The notes below the pieces were generated by a model that saw nothing but the letters and a program-made list of their open reading frames with translations, searched no databases and was not told the origin of the DNA. Below, one piece after another: positions 8,270 through 17,467 of a stretch of 64,000 bases of DNA (position 1 is the first letter of the stretch; each line of letters opens with the position of its first letter). The position numbers were made by a program, and so were the translations under genes. This DNA is from UBA7239 sp964509075 (GTDB taxonomy: Bacteria; Pseudomonadota; Gammaproteobacteria; Pseudomonadales; UBA7239), in the NCBI GenBank assembly GCA_964509075.1, contig CAZDWC010000007.1, positions 127,343 through 191,342 on the forward strand, read 5' to 3'.

Positions 8270-9661
8270 ATGTGGAAGCCTGTTCGCGCCGCCGCCAGCA
8301 TCCTGGTCTTGTCGCTTGTCGCCAGCAGCGCGCTGCATGCCGAGGAGGCGGACAAGCAGAAAAAGACTGCTGCAACAGCACCGGCAGCCGCACTGCAAAA
8401 TCCGGCCGGCCAGCTGCCGCTGGAAGATCTGCGCACCTTTGCGCGGGTGTTCGAACAGATTCGCGCCACCTATGTCGAGGAAGTCGACGACCACAAACTG
8501 CTGGAAAACGCCATCAAGGGTATGCTCGGCGAACTCGATCCCCACTCCGCTTATCTCGATGAAAAAGATTTTACCGATCTGCAAAGTGCCACCACCGGCG
8601 AATTCGGCGGCTTGGGCATCGAGGTCGGCATGGAAGACGGTTTCGTCAAAGTCATCTCGCCGATAGACGATACGCCGGCCAGCCGCGCCGGCATCCAGGC
8701 GGGCGACTTCATCATCAAGCTCGGCGACAAGTCCGTGAAAGGCATGGGTCTTGATGAAGCCGTCGGCATGATGCGCGGCAAGCCCGGCGAGCCGATCAAA
8801 CTCACCATCCTGCGCAAGGGCGAAGAGCAGCCTAAGGAAATCACCATCAGGCGCGACATCATCAAGGTGCGCAGCGTGCGCAACAAGCTGCTGGAACCTG
8901 GCTACGGCTATGTGCGCCTGGCGCAATTCCAGATCAACACCGGCAGCGAACTGCGCAAGGCGGTGGATGAACTGAAGCAGAAAGGCCCGCTGCAGGGGCT
9001 GGTGCTGGATCTGCGCAACAATCCCGGCGGCGTGCTGCAGGCGGCGGTGGAAGTGTCGGATGCCTTCCTGAACCAGGGCCTGATTGTCTACACCAAGGGC
9101 CGCATCGCCGATGCCGACCTGCGTTACAGCGCCGAGCCCGGTGACATACTCGGCGGCGCAGCGCTGGTGGTGCTGATCAATGACGGCTCTGCCTCCGCCT
9201 CGGAAATTGTGGCCGGTGCCCTGCAGGATCATCGCCGCGCTGTGTTGCTTGGCACCGGCAGCTTCGGCAAGGGTTCGGTGCAGACTGTCATGCCAATCAG
9301 CGAGACCAAGGCCATCAAACTGACCACCGCACTCTACTACACCCCCAGCGGACGCTCGATTCAGGCACAGGGCATCAAACCCGACATTCACGTCGAGCGC
9401 GCCAAACTGACGACGGTGCCGGAAACCCTGCGCGCTGCAGAGGCAGACCTCGACAAGCACCTGGCCAATGGCAACGCACCTGCCGGAAAACCCGCAAGCA
9501 AGGATGCGAAATCAGGCAGGCCTGACAAGAAAGCAGTCGAGCCGGAAGTTGATACCGCCAAGGCGGAAGCCGAGCTGCAGGCAAACGACAACCAGCTGCA
9601 CGATGCTCTCAACGTGCTGAAAGCCATGCACCTCAGCAACGCCAGCGGCGCGGCCCCCTGA
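8270..9661 (+). CDS. C-terminal processing peptidase, S41 family
   Basis: A 463-residue periplasmic serine protease. A signal segment (about residues 1-24) is followed by a helical region ending in ELDPHSAYLDEKD, a PDZ domain (GLGIEVGMEDG to about residue 170), and the S41 catalytic core with the nucleophile in NDGSASASE and the general-base lysine in GKGSVQT. The C-terminus is lysine/alanine-rich and low complexity. It resembles CtpA/CtpB more than the longer Prc. The ATG at 8270 has a GGAG ribosome site 9 bases upstream. Likely roles are turnover of cell-wall hydrolases or envelope proteins. Confidence 0.92.
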   Translation: MWKPVRAAASILVLSLVASSALHAEEADKQKKTAATAPAAALQNPAGQLPLEDLRTFARVFEQIRATYVEEVDDHKLLENAIKGMLGELDPHSAYLDEKDFTDLQSATTGEFGGLGIEVGMEDGFVKVISPIDDTPASRAGIQAGDFIIKLGDKSVKGMGLDEAVGMMRGKPGEPIKLTILRKGEEQPKEITIRRDIIKVRSVRNKLLEPGYGYVRLAQFQINTGSELRKAVDELKQKGPLQGLVLDLRNNPGGVLQAAVEVSDAFLNQGLIVYTKGRIADADLRYSAEPGDILGGAALVVLINDGSASASEIVAGALQDHRRAVLLGTGSFGKGSVQTVMPISETKAIKLTTALYYTPSGRSIQAQGIKPDIHVERAKLTTVPETLRAAEADLDKHLANGNAPAGKPASKDAKSGRPDKKAVEPEVDTAKAEAELQANDNQLHDALNVLKAMHLSNASGAAP

Positions 9662-9717
9662 AACAACCGCGCTGCACTCACATTGGCAAAGCGCCTGCCG
9701 TGGTCTATATCCACAGC

Positions 9718-10557
9718 ATGCGCCTGCTACTGTTGCTCTGCCTGATCACGCCGCTTGCTACCTTCGCTGAAGGCGCTCCGGCTGCGGGTGACCCTGCAAC
9801 AACACCTGCCTCATCCATCCCAGCGTCGACCGCCGACAGCGAGCCCCGCTACCTGCCGCTGCTGGACAAGTCTGTGCTGGACAGCGAAGTTGTCACACTA
9901 GGTCAGGGTGAGCAGGCCTTTCGCGGCCTGTACCGGCAGGATCGCAGCGGCAAACCCAAAGGTGCATTACTGATCCTGCACCGCTACCAGGGCGAGCCCG
10001 GCTGGGCCGACTTGCGCTCGACACTGCAAAACACCCTGTCGGAGCGCGGCTGGGGCAGCCTGGCAGTGGCGCTTTCCGGCAGCGAGAACAAGACAGCGAT
10101 ACAGGAGCGGCTGCGCTTGGGCCAGGAATACCTGATCCAGAAAGGGCAGATGAACATCGCCCTGCTGTGCTACCGCTGGGATTGTGTTGCCGCTGCCGGC
10201 CATGTGGCGGCCATTGTCGAGGGCAGCAGTCAGCTGCAGCCCCTGCAGGCCTGGGTGTTACTGGATGCGCAAAATGGCCCCACCGGCAACGAGCCGCTGT
10301 TCCTGAAAGACATCAAGAAAACCGGCTTGCAGGTGCTGGATATCACCACTGATCCGCGCTTCCGCGAGCAGCAGGATCTGCGTGAAACCCACGTCAAACA
10401 GCAAAAATGGCCACACTGGCAGTTTGCTCGCCTGCCGGAAACGCCGCCCGCCAGTGCCAGCGCTCCCGCGCGCATCGTCAGCCGCATCAGTGGCTGGCTG
10501 GACAAGACCATCGAAGGCAAGGTGCTGGATGCCAGTATCCGCCGGGATGGCGGCTAG
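9718..10557 (+). CDS. DUF3530-type exported alpha/beta-hydrolase-like protein
   Basis: A 279-residue protein with a leucine-rich signal peptide and a proline/alanine/threonine linker, then a domain with LLILHRYQGEPGWAD, a SERGWGSLAVALSG segment and a C-terminal helix ending in a W-x-D-K-T motif. This pattern matches DUF3530 proteins, which look like degenerate alpha/beta hydrolases; a canonical G-x-S-x-G nucleophile elbow is not obvious, so activity is uncertain. The start is chosen by the signal peptide; an upstream GTG at 9700 is possible. It lies 56 bases after the protease gene and may be co-transcribed. Confidence 0.65.
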   Translation: MRLLLLLCLITPLATFAEGAPAAGDPATTPASSIPASTADSEPRYLPLLDKSVLDSEVVTLGQGEQAFRGLYRQDRSGKPKGALLILHRYQGEPGWADLRSTLQNTLSERGWGSLAVALSGSENKTAIQERLRLGQEYLIQKGQMNIALLCYRWDCVAAAGHVAAIVEGSSQLQPLQAWVLLDAQNGPTGNEPLFLKDIKKTGLQVLDITTDPRFREQQDLRETHVKQQKWPHWQFARLPETPPASASAPARIVSRISGWLDKTIEGKVLDASIRRDGG

Positions 10558-10583
10558 CTATTCATATTAAATACAGCGCCGTA

Positions 10584-11228
10584 TCAGATATAGCGACTGC
10601 TGCGCGTCATCAGGCGTGACACCAGGGTCATGCCTTTCTTCACCGGTAACGGGAAGCGCAGACCACCGGCAGCCAGTGCCGTATGGCTGTGATGCGCCTC
10701 GTCTTCCAGCATCTTTTCCACAATGGCGCGGCTCTTGTCGTCGTGCACCGGCAAGGTCTGCAGATGTTCTTCCAGATGCTCGCAGACCTGATCTTCGATG
10801 GCCGACACAAAACCGAGGCTGACCTTGTCACCCACCAGCCCGGCTGCCGCGCCCAGGCCGAAAGACATGCCGTACCACAGTGGGTTGAGTACCGAGAGAT
10901 GGCCGCCAAGCTGGCGCACGCGCTGCTCGCACCAGGCGAGATGGTCGATTTCCTCATCGGCAGCGCGCTCCATTTCGGCGCGCACGGCAGGCAACTTCGC
11001 CGTCAGCGCCTGCCCTTGATACAACGCCTGCGCACAGACTTCGCCGGTATGGTTGACGCGCATCAGCCCGCAGGACAACTTGCGCTCTTCGTCAGTCAGC
11101 GAGCATTCCGCCTCCTGTACAGCGGGCGATTGGCGCAGCGCCGGCTGGGTGTTGCCGGTGAGCGTGCGCAAGGCGCGGTCGGCAGTCATCAGGGCGAGGT
11201 CGATGGGGGTAAGTTGGCGTTCAGGCAT
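10584..11228 (-). CDS. coq7: 3-demethoxyubiquinol 3-hydroxylase (COQ7)
   Basis: Carries out a late ring hydroxylation in ubiquinone synthesis as a membrane-associated di-iron enzyme. The ferritin-like diiron ligands are visible: MRVNHTGEVCAQ (Glu of helix 1), DEEIDHLAWC (E-x-x-H), and EDEAHHSH in the last helix (E-x-x-H). At 214 residues it has the usual length for this gammaproteobacterial form. It is tail-to-tail with the DUF3530 gene and divergent from potA. Confidence 0.95.
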   Translation of the reverse strand: MPERQLTPIDLALMTADRALRTLTGNTQPALRQSPAVQEAECSLTDEERKLSCGLMRVNHTGEVCAQALYQGQALTAKLPAVRAEMERAADEEIDHLAWCEQRVRQLGGHLSVLNPLWYGMSFGLGAAAGLVGDKVSLGFVSAIEDQVCEHLEEHLQTLPVHDDKSRAIVEKMLEDEAHHSHTALAAGGLRFPLPVKKGMTLVSRLMTRSSRYI

Positions 11229-11321
11229 GGCAGGTGCAGGGAGAAACAGGACGTCGGTAGTCTACCACGCCTGTTCGCAGGCAGGCTGCTAGAATGGCGA
11301 GCACCTCGCCGGAGCCCAGAC

Positions 11322-12422
11322 ATGCCAGACAAAGCCCCTCTGCTGGAGCTGTCACACATCCAGAAATCCTTCCAGTCGCAGCGCGTGGTGGATGATTTCT
11401 CCGTCAGCATTCGTCAGGGCGAGTTTTTTACCCTGCTCGGCCCGTCGGGTTGTGGCAAGACCACGATCCTGCGCCTGATCGCCGGCTTTGAGTCGCCAGA
11501 CAGCGGCAGCATCCTGCTGGAAGGACACGACATCACGCGCGCCTCGCCAGTCAATCGCCCGGTCAATACCGTATTCCAGAGTTACGCATTGTTTCCACAC
11601 ATGAACGTGTTCGACAACGTCGCTTTCGGCCTGCGCATGAGCGGCGTGTCTTCACTGCAGATCCAGCAGCGGGTGACGGAAGCACTGGAGCTGGTGCGCC
11701 TGCCGCAACTGGCGCAACAGAAGCCGCACCAGTTATCCGGCGGCCAACAGCAGCGCGTGTCGATCGCGCGCGCCATCGTCAATCGCCCGAAACTGCTGTT
11801 GCTGGACGAATCGTTGTCGGCGCTGGATCGCAAATTGCGCCACGAGATGCAACTGGAACTGAAGCAGCTGCAACGCCAGCTTGGCATCACGTTTATTTTC
11901 GTCACGCACGATCAGGAAGAGGCGTTGTCGATGTCGGATCGCGTGCTGGTCATGCGCAACGGCCAGACCGTGCAGCTGGGCACGCCGCGCGAAATGTATG
12001 AAAACCCGCGCAGCCTGTTTGTCGCGCGCTTCATCGGCGAGATCAACGAATTTGATGCGGAAGTGCTTGCCGAAATCGGCGAGCGGCGCTATCGCGTCAG
12101 GATTGCCGAGCGCGAACTGTCCGTGCTCTCCGACCATCGGCATGCGGCGGGCGATCGCGTGCATGTCCTGTTGCGCCCGGAAGATTTGCGCATTCATTAT
12201 CTGGAAGCCGCATCGGCAGCGGAAGGATTCGCCGGGCGCGTTGTCGAACGCAATTATCGCGGCAAGACACTCGACTCCGTGATTGCACTTGATAACGGGC
12301 AAACCGTACTCGCCAGCGAATTTTTTGACGAGGATGACCCGAGTTTCGATTACCGCATCAACGAGCCGGTCTGTGTCAAATGGGTCGATGGCTGGGAAGT
12401 GGTACTGCCGCATGAACACTGA
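11322..12422 (+). CDS. potA: spermidine/putrescine ABC transporter, ATP-binding subunit
   Basis: The 366-residue ATPase that powers polyamine import. Walker A GPSGCGKTT, the Q-loop, the signature LSGGQQQRVSIARA, Walker B LLLLDE and a C-terminal TOBE-type domain (VLLRPEDLRI) are all present. The ATG at 11322 has a GGAG site 7 bases before it; the frame extends much further upstream but only as a shadow of coq7. It overlaps potB by 11 bases. The full set potABCD follows with correct order. Confidence 0.93.
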   Translation: MPDKAPLLELSHIQKSFQSQRVVDDFSVSIRQGEFFTLLGPSGCGKTTILRLIAGFESPDSGSILLEGHDITRASPVNRPVNTVFQSYALFPHMNVFDNVAFGLRMSGVSSLQIQQRVTEALELVRLPQLAQQKPHQLSGGQQQRVSIARAIVNRPKLLLLDESLSALDRKLRHEMQLELKQLQRQLGITFIFVTHDQEEALSMSDRVLVMRNGQTVQLGTPREMYENPRSLFVARFIGEINEFDAEVLAEIGERRYRVRIAERELSVLSDHRHAAGDRVHVLLRPEDLRIHYLEAASAAEGFAGRVVERNYRGKTLDSVIALDNGQTVLASEFFDEDDPSFDYRINEPVCVKWVDGWEVVLPHEH

Positions 12423-13299
12423 CAGTCGCAACCGTTTCCTGCCACGTTTCAGCACCGTCGCCATCGGCAGCGTATCACTCTGGCTGGCACTTTTTGTCTT
12501 GTTGCCGGCGCTGTTGATTGTGCTGGCGAGTTTTCTCAATCGCGATCCCGAACATCTGTTGCGCTTTCCGTTCACGCTGGACAATTACCTGCGCGTGCTG
12601 GAACCCGATTACTGGTCCATCACCGTCGATTCTTTTTACATCGCCGCCGCATCCACGCTGGTTTCATTATTGCTGGGCATTCCGGTGGCTTATGCCTTGA
12701 TGGCACTGCCTGTGCGCTGGCGCGGCATCGGCTTGTTCCTGATCATCCTGCCGTTCTGGACCAACAGCTTGATACGTGTTTATGCCATCAAGATGTTGCT
12801 GGGGAAAAAAGGTCTGTTCAATGCCGCGCTGCTGGCGCTGGGCGTGATTGATCAACCATTCGACTTGTTGTACACGCCGTTTGCCATTGTGTTTGGATCG
12901 GTTTACGTCTTGTTGCCATTCATGATCATGCCGATTTATTCCAGCGTGGAAAAACTTGATACCCGCTTGCTGGAAGCAGCGCGCGATCTCGGCGCCTCAC
13001 CGTGGCAGACTTTTACACGCATCAGTCTGCCGCTGATCAGCCCCGGCATTGTCGCCGGTTGCCTGCTGGTGTTTGTGCCGACCATGGGTTGTTTCTACAT
13101 CGCCGACATGCTGGGTGGCGCAAAATTGCTGCTGGTGGGCAATGTGATCAAGACGCAATTCCTGGTGACGCGCGACTGGCCTTTCGGCTCTGCACTCAGC
13201 CTGATGTTGCTGGGCTTGTTGTTGCTCATGCTGCTGTTCTATCACCGCCTCAACACCGCGCTGGCGCGCAAGGGAGGGTTGGATGATCCGAATTTCTGA
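12412..13299 (+). CDS. potB: spermidine/putrescine ABC transporter permease
   Basis: A 295-residue inner-membrane permease with six predicted helices, the first at about residues 20-40. The cytoplasmic EAA loop that docks on the ATPase reads LLEAARDLGASPWQTF, the standard form for this family. The start at 12412 lies within the end of potA, giving an 11-base overlap typical of coupled operon genes. It pairs with potC as the membrane heterodimer. Confidence 0.92.
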   Translation: MNTDSRNRFLPRFSTVAIGSVSLWLALFVLLPALLIVLASFLNRDPEHLLRFPFTLDNYLRVLEPDYWSITVDSFYIAAASTLVSLLLGIPVAYALMALPVRWRGIGLFLIILPFWTNSLIRVYAIKMLLGKKGLFNAALLALGVIDQPFDLLYTPFAIVFGSVYVLLPFMIMPIYSSVEKLDTRLLEAARDLGASPWQTFTRISLPLISPGIVAGCLLVFVPTMGCFYIADMLGGAKLLLVGNVIKTQFLVTRDWPFGSALSLMLLGLLLLMLLFYHRLNTALARKGGLDDPNF

Positions 13300-14098
13300 T
13301 GCGCGCGCCAGCAGCATGCGCAGCCAGTGGCCACAGTGGTGCAATCTCGGCATTGCCGGCATGGTGTTGCTGTATCTGTACATTCCCATTGCGCTGTTGA
13401 TCGCCAATTCCTTCAATCAATCGCGTTACGGTATCGAGTGGCAAGGCTTTACCTGGGAGTGGTACGAAAAATTGCTGGACAACACAGCGCTGATGGAAGC
13501 CGCACAACACAGCCTGTTGATAGCTGTCTTGTCGGCCACGCTTGCAACTGCACTGGGCACACTCGCAGCAACAGCCGTTTACCGCTACCGGTTTGCCGGA
13601 AAACCGGCGCTGTCCGGCTTGCTGTTTTTTCTGTTGGTGTCACCGGATATCGTACTTGCCATCGCGTTCCTGTCTGCGTTCCTTTTGCTCGGCATCGCGC
13701 TGGGATTCTGGTCACTGCTAATCGCTCACGTGAATTTTTGCCTGCCGTTTGTGGTGGTGACTGTGCTGGCGCGCTTGCGCGGATTCCCGCCAGCACTGCT
13801 GGAAGCCGCGCAGGATCTGGGCGCCAGCGACTACCAGATTTTCTGGAAGATTTTATTGCCAATGATGACACCGGCACTGCTGTCGGGCTGGCTGCTATCC
13901 TTCACGCTGTCGCTGGATGATGTGGTGGTCAGCTCGTTTGTCACCGGTCCGGATTTTGAAATCCTTCCGGTAAAAGTCTATTCCATGGTGAAAGTGGGCG
14001 TGTCACCGGAAATCAATGTCATTGCCACGCTGCTAATGGCATTCTCTCTGGTTCTGGTGTTGCTGTCACAGTGGTTGGCGCGGCGAAATTCTGTCTGA
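13283..14098 (+). CDS. potC: spermidine/putrescine ABC transporter permease
   Basis: The 271-residue second permease. Six hydrophobic helices are visible, and the EAA loop reads LLEAAQDLGASDYQIF. The signature LDDVVVSSFVTGP near the C-terminus is characteristic of PotC/PotI. The ATG at 13283 lies inside the end of potB (17-base overlap) with a strong GGGAGGG ribosome site just upstream. It supplies one half of the channel with PotB. Confidence 0.92.
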   Translation: MIRISDARASSMRSQWPQWCNLGIAGMVLLYLYIPIALLIANSFNQSRYGIEWQGFTWEWYEKLLDNTALMEAAQHSLLIAVLSATLATALGTLAATAVYRYRFAGKPALSGLLFFLLVSPDIVLAIAFLSAFLLLGIALGFWSLLIAHVNFCLPFVVVTVLARLRGFPPALLEAAQDLGASDYQIFWKILLPMMTPALLSGWLLSFTLSLDDVVVSSFVTGPDFEILPVKVYSMVKVGVSPEINVIATLLMAFSLVLVLLSQWLARRNSV

Positions 14099-14124
14099 GT
14101 TTTTAAATGTACGAGGTGATCCCG

Positions 14125-15153
14125 GTGAAAAAATTGTTATGTCTTGCTCTTTGTCTGTTTGCTGGTTTCGCACAAGCGGGCGGCGAAAAACTGTATGTCT
14201 ACAACTGGACGGAATATCTGCCCAACGACCTGCTGAAGGATTTCGAGAAGGAAACCGGCATTGACATCATCTATTCCACCTACGACAGCAACGAAACGAT
14301 GTATGCCAAGGTCAGCCTGCAGAAGGCGAAGGGCTACGACGTAATCCTACCGTCTGCCGACTACATTTCCAAAATGGGTCGCGAAGGCCTGCTGCTCAAG
14401 CTTGATCACAGCAAGCTGCCGGGAATGGCGCACATAGATCCCAAACTGCTCGACAAACCATACGATCCCGGCAACCAGTTCAGCGTGCCTTACTTGTGGG
14501 GCTCTACCGGCATTGGCATCAACACGGCGCAATTACCTGCCGGCAGCGTGAAAAGCTGGCAGGATTTGTGGGATCCCAAATACAAGAACAGCTTGTTGCT
14601 CACCGATGATGTGCGCGAAATTTTTCACATGGCGCTCAAGATCAAGGGCTACTCCGCCAACACAAGCGACGAAGCCCAGATCCGCGAAGCCTATGAGTTG
14701 CTGAAGAGTCTGATGCCGAATGTGCTGGCTTTCAATTCGGATGCCGCGAAAGTGCCGTTCATTGCCGGCGACGTCAATGTCGGTGTGATCTGGAATGGCG
14801 AAGCCGAGCAGGGGCGCGCCGAATTGAAAACGCTGCAATACATTTATCCGGCAGAGGGCGCTGTGTTCTGGGCAGACAGCTTTGCCATTCCGGCAGGCGC
14901 CGCCAACGTCGAAAACGCCTACAAATTCATCGAATTCATGCTGCGCCCGGAAAATGCGGTGCGCTGCGTGGCCATGGTGGGTTACGCCACCCCGAACAAG
15001 GATGCCCTGCCCTTGCTGGATGCGGCCCTGCGCGACAACAAGACCATTTATCCGGATCAGGCCGACCTGGATCGGGGCGAGTTCCACAAGGATGTTGGCG
15101 AAGCCACGGCCATCTACGAAAAGTACTGGCAGCAGCTGAAAGCCGGCCGCTGA
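14125..15153 (+). CDS. potD: spermidine/putrescine periplasmic binding protein
   Basis: The 342-residue periplasmic receptor of the polyamine transporter. The signal peptide (MKKLLCLALCLFAGFAQAG) is followed by the family opening LYVYNWTEYLP and the acidic/aromatic pocket residues around WNGEAEQ and WADSFAIPAGA. I place the start at GTG 14125: the bases GAGGTGAT at 14113-14120 match the 16S rRNA 3' end very well. The ATG at 14107 would leave the signal peptide with six extra residues and a poor site. It is the last gene of potABCD. Confidence 0.92.
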   Translation: MKKLLCLALCLFAGFAQAGGEKLYVYNWTEYLPNDLLKDFEKETGIDIIYSTYDSNETMYAKVSLQKAKGYDVILPSADYISKMGREGLLLKLDHSKLPGMAHIDPKLLDKPYDPGNQFSVPYLWGSTGIGINTAQLPAGSVKSWQDLWDPKYKNSLLLTDDVREIFHMALKIKGYSANTSDEAQIREAYELLKSLMPNVLAFNSDAAKVPFIAGDVNVGVIWNGEAEQGRAELKTLQYIYPAEGAVFWADSFAIPAGAANVENAYKFIEFMLRPENAVRCVAMVGYATPNKDALPLLDAALRDNKTIYPDQADLDRGEFHKDVGEATAIYEKYWQQLKAGR

Positions 15154-15286
15154 AGACCAGGTATTTGAAGGCCAGGCATTGGGGAAGGGCACAGTACCTC
15201 GTGCCCTCAGGCCGATGGTAGAATGCCGCGCTTTTCCACTTTTCATCCTTAGTGTTTTCATCAGTAGTAGATAGAGGAGTTCCGCC

Positions 15287-16411
15287 GTGGATCTCGATTT
15301 CAGCGAAGAACAGGTGATGTTGCGCGATACCGCGCGCGGTATTTGCGAAGAATTGTCCCCGTCCGCCATGGTGCGGGCCATGGAGCAGGACGAAGCCGGT
15401 TACTCGGCGCCGTTCTGGAGTCAGCTCGCCGAACTGGGCATCACCAGCCTCGGTATTCCCGAAGCCCATGGCGGCATGGCCTGGGGTGCGCTGGAAATGG
15501 CCATCGTCTACGAAGAATTCGGCCGCGCACTGGCGCCCAGCCCACACTGGGCCAGCTGTGTGCTGTCCGCCAAGCTGCTGGAGTTGGCCGGCACCGAGAC
15601 ACAACAAGCCGCACTGCTGCCCGGCATCGCCAGCGGCGACACCATTGTGGTGCCCGCCTCACTGGAGCCGAAAAACGGCTTCGGCCCGGAAGGCATCCAG
15701 CTGCGCGCCGTGAAACAAGGCGATGCTTATGTGCTGAACGGCAGCAAGTTGATGGTGCAGTTCGCCGCTTCTGCCACCCGCTTGCTGGTGCTCGCCCGCA
15801 GCGGTGACGGTGTGCAGGACGTGATCGGCCTGCTGGTGGATCCGCAAGCAGCCGGCGTGACACTTACCCGCGAGCGCAACCACGCCGATGACGCGCTGTA
15901 TCAAGTCGATTTCAGCAATGTCGCTGTTGCCACTGGCGATGTTTTGAAAACTGCCGGTTTCTGGGCAGCCTGGGAAGAGGCGATGACGCGCTCCATTGTC
16001 GCGCAGGCCGCACAAGCCATTGGCGCTGCGGAAGCGATCCACGCGATGACCGTGGATTATTCCAAACAGCGCGTGCAGTTCGGCAAGGCCATCGGTTCCT
16101 TCCAGGCGATTGCGCATTACCTCGCCGATCTGATCGTCAAGATCGAAGGCGCGAAAGTACTGGTGTATCAGGCGGCATGGGCAATAGATAACGGCAAGCC
16201 TTACGCCAAACTCGCTGCCCAAGCCAAACTGCAAGCCTGCAATGTATTCCGCGATGCCTCGGCGACTGGCGTGCAAGTGCACGGCGGTTTCGGTTTTACT
16301 TCAGAAGGTGATCCGCAACTGTATTTCCGTCGCGCCAAGCACTGGCAACTCACCAACTGGGATGCGGCCTTTCTGGAAAAACGCATCGCGGCGATGGTTC
16401 TCGATATTTGA
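15287..16411 (+). CDS. acyl-CoA dehydrogenase family protein
   Basis: A 374-residue FAD-dependent dehydrogenase homologue: N-terminal helical domain (LDFSEEQVMLRD), middle beta domain, and C-terminal helical domain with RVQFGKAIGSFQAIAHYLAD and VQVHGGFGFTSE. It would introduce a 2,3-double bond into an acyl-CoA. The usual catalytic glutamate in the C-terminal YEGT-type motif is not seen (the equivalent stretch reads RRAKHWQLTNWD), and the alternative site used by isovaleryl-CoA dehydrogenases also lacks it, so it may need a partner subunit. GTG start with AGGAG 8 bases upstream. It opens the acyl-CoA catabolic block. Confidence 0.85.
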   Translation: MDLDFSEEQVMLRDTARGICEELSPSAMVRAMEQDEAGYSAPFWSQLAELGITSLGIPEAHGGMAWGALEMAIVYEEFGRALAPSPHWASCVLSAKLLELAGTETQQAALLPGIASGDTIVVPASLEPKNGFGPEGIQLRAVKQGDAYVLNGSKLMVQFAASATRLLVLARSGDGVQDVIGLLVDPQAAGVTLTRERNHADDALYQVDFSNVAVATGDVLKTAGFWAAWEEAMTRSIVAQAAQAIGAAEAIHAMTVDYSKQRVQFGKAIGSFQAIAHYLADLIVKIEGAKVLVYQAAWAIDNGKPYAKLAAQAKLQACNVFRDASATGVQVHGGFGFTSEGDPQLYFRRAKHWQLTNWDAAFLEKRIAAMVLDI

Positions 16412-16433
16412 TGGCCGACGCGGCGTGATCACC

Positions 16434-16540
16434 CCACAAAACCCTCTCCCGTTCGGGGAGAGGGTGGCGCGCAGCGCCGGGTGAGGGCCGCCCTCATCCG
16501 CCCTGCGGGCACCTTCTCCCCCAAGGGGAGAAGGATTTTC
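16434..16540. repeat. short palindromic intergenic element with three hairpins
   Basis: About 105 bases containing three consecutive hairpins: 16443-16465 (CCCTCTCCC/GGGGAGAGGG), 16479-16500 (centred on GTGAGGG/CCCTCA) and 16512-16534 (CCTTCTCCCC/GGGGAGAAGG). The outer arms are also roughly inverted copies of each other. It resembles non-autonomous palindromic repeats scattered in many proteobacterial genomes. It lies between the dehydrogenase and SDR genes. Confidence 0.7.
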
Positions 16541-16563
16541 CACAAAATATAGTGAGGTTTTAG

Positions 16564-17445
16564 ATGGGCATTCTTGACGGCAAAGCAGCAATTGTCACCG
16601 GCAGCGGGCGCGGCGTAGGACGCGGCCATTGCATTCACCTCGCCAAAAATGGCGCGAAAGTTGTTGTTAACGACATCCTGCTCGAAGAAGCGCAGAAAGT
16701 CGCCGATGAAATTGTCGCTGCAGGCGGCGAAGCCATTGCCAGCAATGCCGATATCGGCACGCGCGAAGGTTGTGAGAAGCTGGTGCAACAGTGCGTGGAT
16801 GCGTTTGGCGGCATCGACATCGCTATCAACAACGCCGGTATCGTGCGCGACAAGACGATGCTGAAACTGGAAGATGCCGAATTCGAACTGGTGTGGCGCA
16901 TTCACGTCATGGGCACGTTCTGGATTGCACAGGCGGCTGCAAAGAAAATGATCGAGCAAGGTCGCGGCGGTTCGATTATCAACACCACTTCCGGCGCGCA
17001 TTTCGGCAGCTTCGGCCAGACCAACTATTCCGCCGCCAAGGGCGCGATTGCTTCGATGACGTATACGTGGGCAATGGAACTTGCCAAGCACGGCATTCGC
17101 GTCAACGCGATTGGCCCGCTCGCCACCACACACATGTCGGCGACATTCTCCGACGCCGACAAGATGCCGTACTTCCCGCCGGAAAATAACGGCCCGATTG
17201 TCTGCTGGTTGTGCAGCGATGAAGCGGATTTCGTTTCCGGCCAGATTTTCGGCACCGGCGGTGATCGCATCTCGCATATGGTGCAACCGCATTACGGCAA
17301 GACATTGATTCAACCGGGCGGCTGGGAAATCGACCAGATTCGCCAGTACTTCAAGCAACACATGCAACCCGAGTTCGGCGCTTTCGGCATGCTCGGCAAA
17401 CCGTATCCATTCCATGCTGGCGTCAAACCGCCAGTGAAGGACTAA
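16564..17445 (+). CDS. short-chain dehydrogenase/reductase (3-hydroxyacyl-CoA or steroid dehydrogenase-like)
   Basis: A 293-residue classical SDR. The nucleotide-binding TGSGRGVGRG motif, the NNAG motif, and the catalytic Ser with Y-S-A-A-K are present. An Asp at the end of beta-2 (VVVNDI) favours NAD(H) over NADP(H). The C-terminal 60 residues extend past the SDR core, as in the dehydrogenase part of peroxisomal multifunctional enzyme type 2. In this context it most likely oxidises a 3-hydroxyacyl-CoA intermediate between the dehydrogenase/hydratase and thiolase steps. Confidence 0.85.
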   Translation: MGILDGKAAIVTGSGRGVGRGHCIHLAKNGAKVVVNDILLEEAQKVADEIVAAGGEAIASNADIGTREGCEKLVQQCVDAFGGIDIAINNAGIVRDKTMLKLEDAEFELVWRIHVMGTFWIAQAAAKKMIEQGRGGSIINTTSGAHFGSFGQTNYSAAKGAIASMTYTWAMELAKHGIRVNAIGPLATTHMSATFSDADKMPYFPPENNGPIVCWLCSDEADFVSGQIFGTGGDRISHMVQPHYGKTLIQPGGWEIDQIRQYFKQHMQPEFGAFGMLGKPYPFHAGVKPPVKD

Positions 17446-17467
17446 TTTTTTAAAAAAGGTAGCATCC

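Noticed and set aside
8219..9460. 413-codon frame antisense to the S41 protease
   Set aside because: The sense strand carries PDZ and S41 catalytic motifs; the antisense frame has none.
10683..11321. Upstream extension of the potA frame by 213 codons
   Set aside because: Lies antisense to coq7; the real start at 11322 has a ribosome site and family-standard N-terminus.
15186..15209. Hairpin GGGCAC/GTGCCC after potD as terminator
   Set aside because: No T run follows the stem; kept out as a terminator, though it could stabilise the 3' end.
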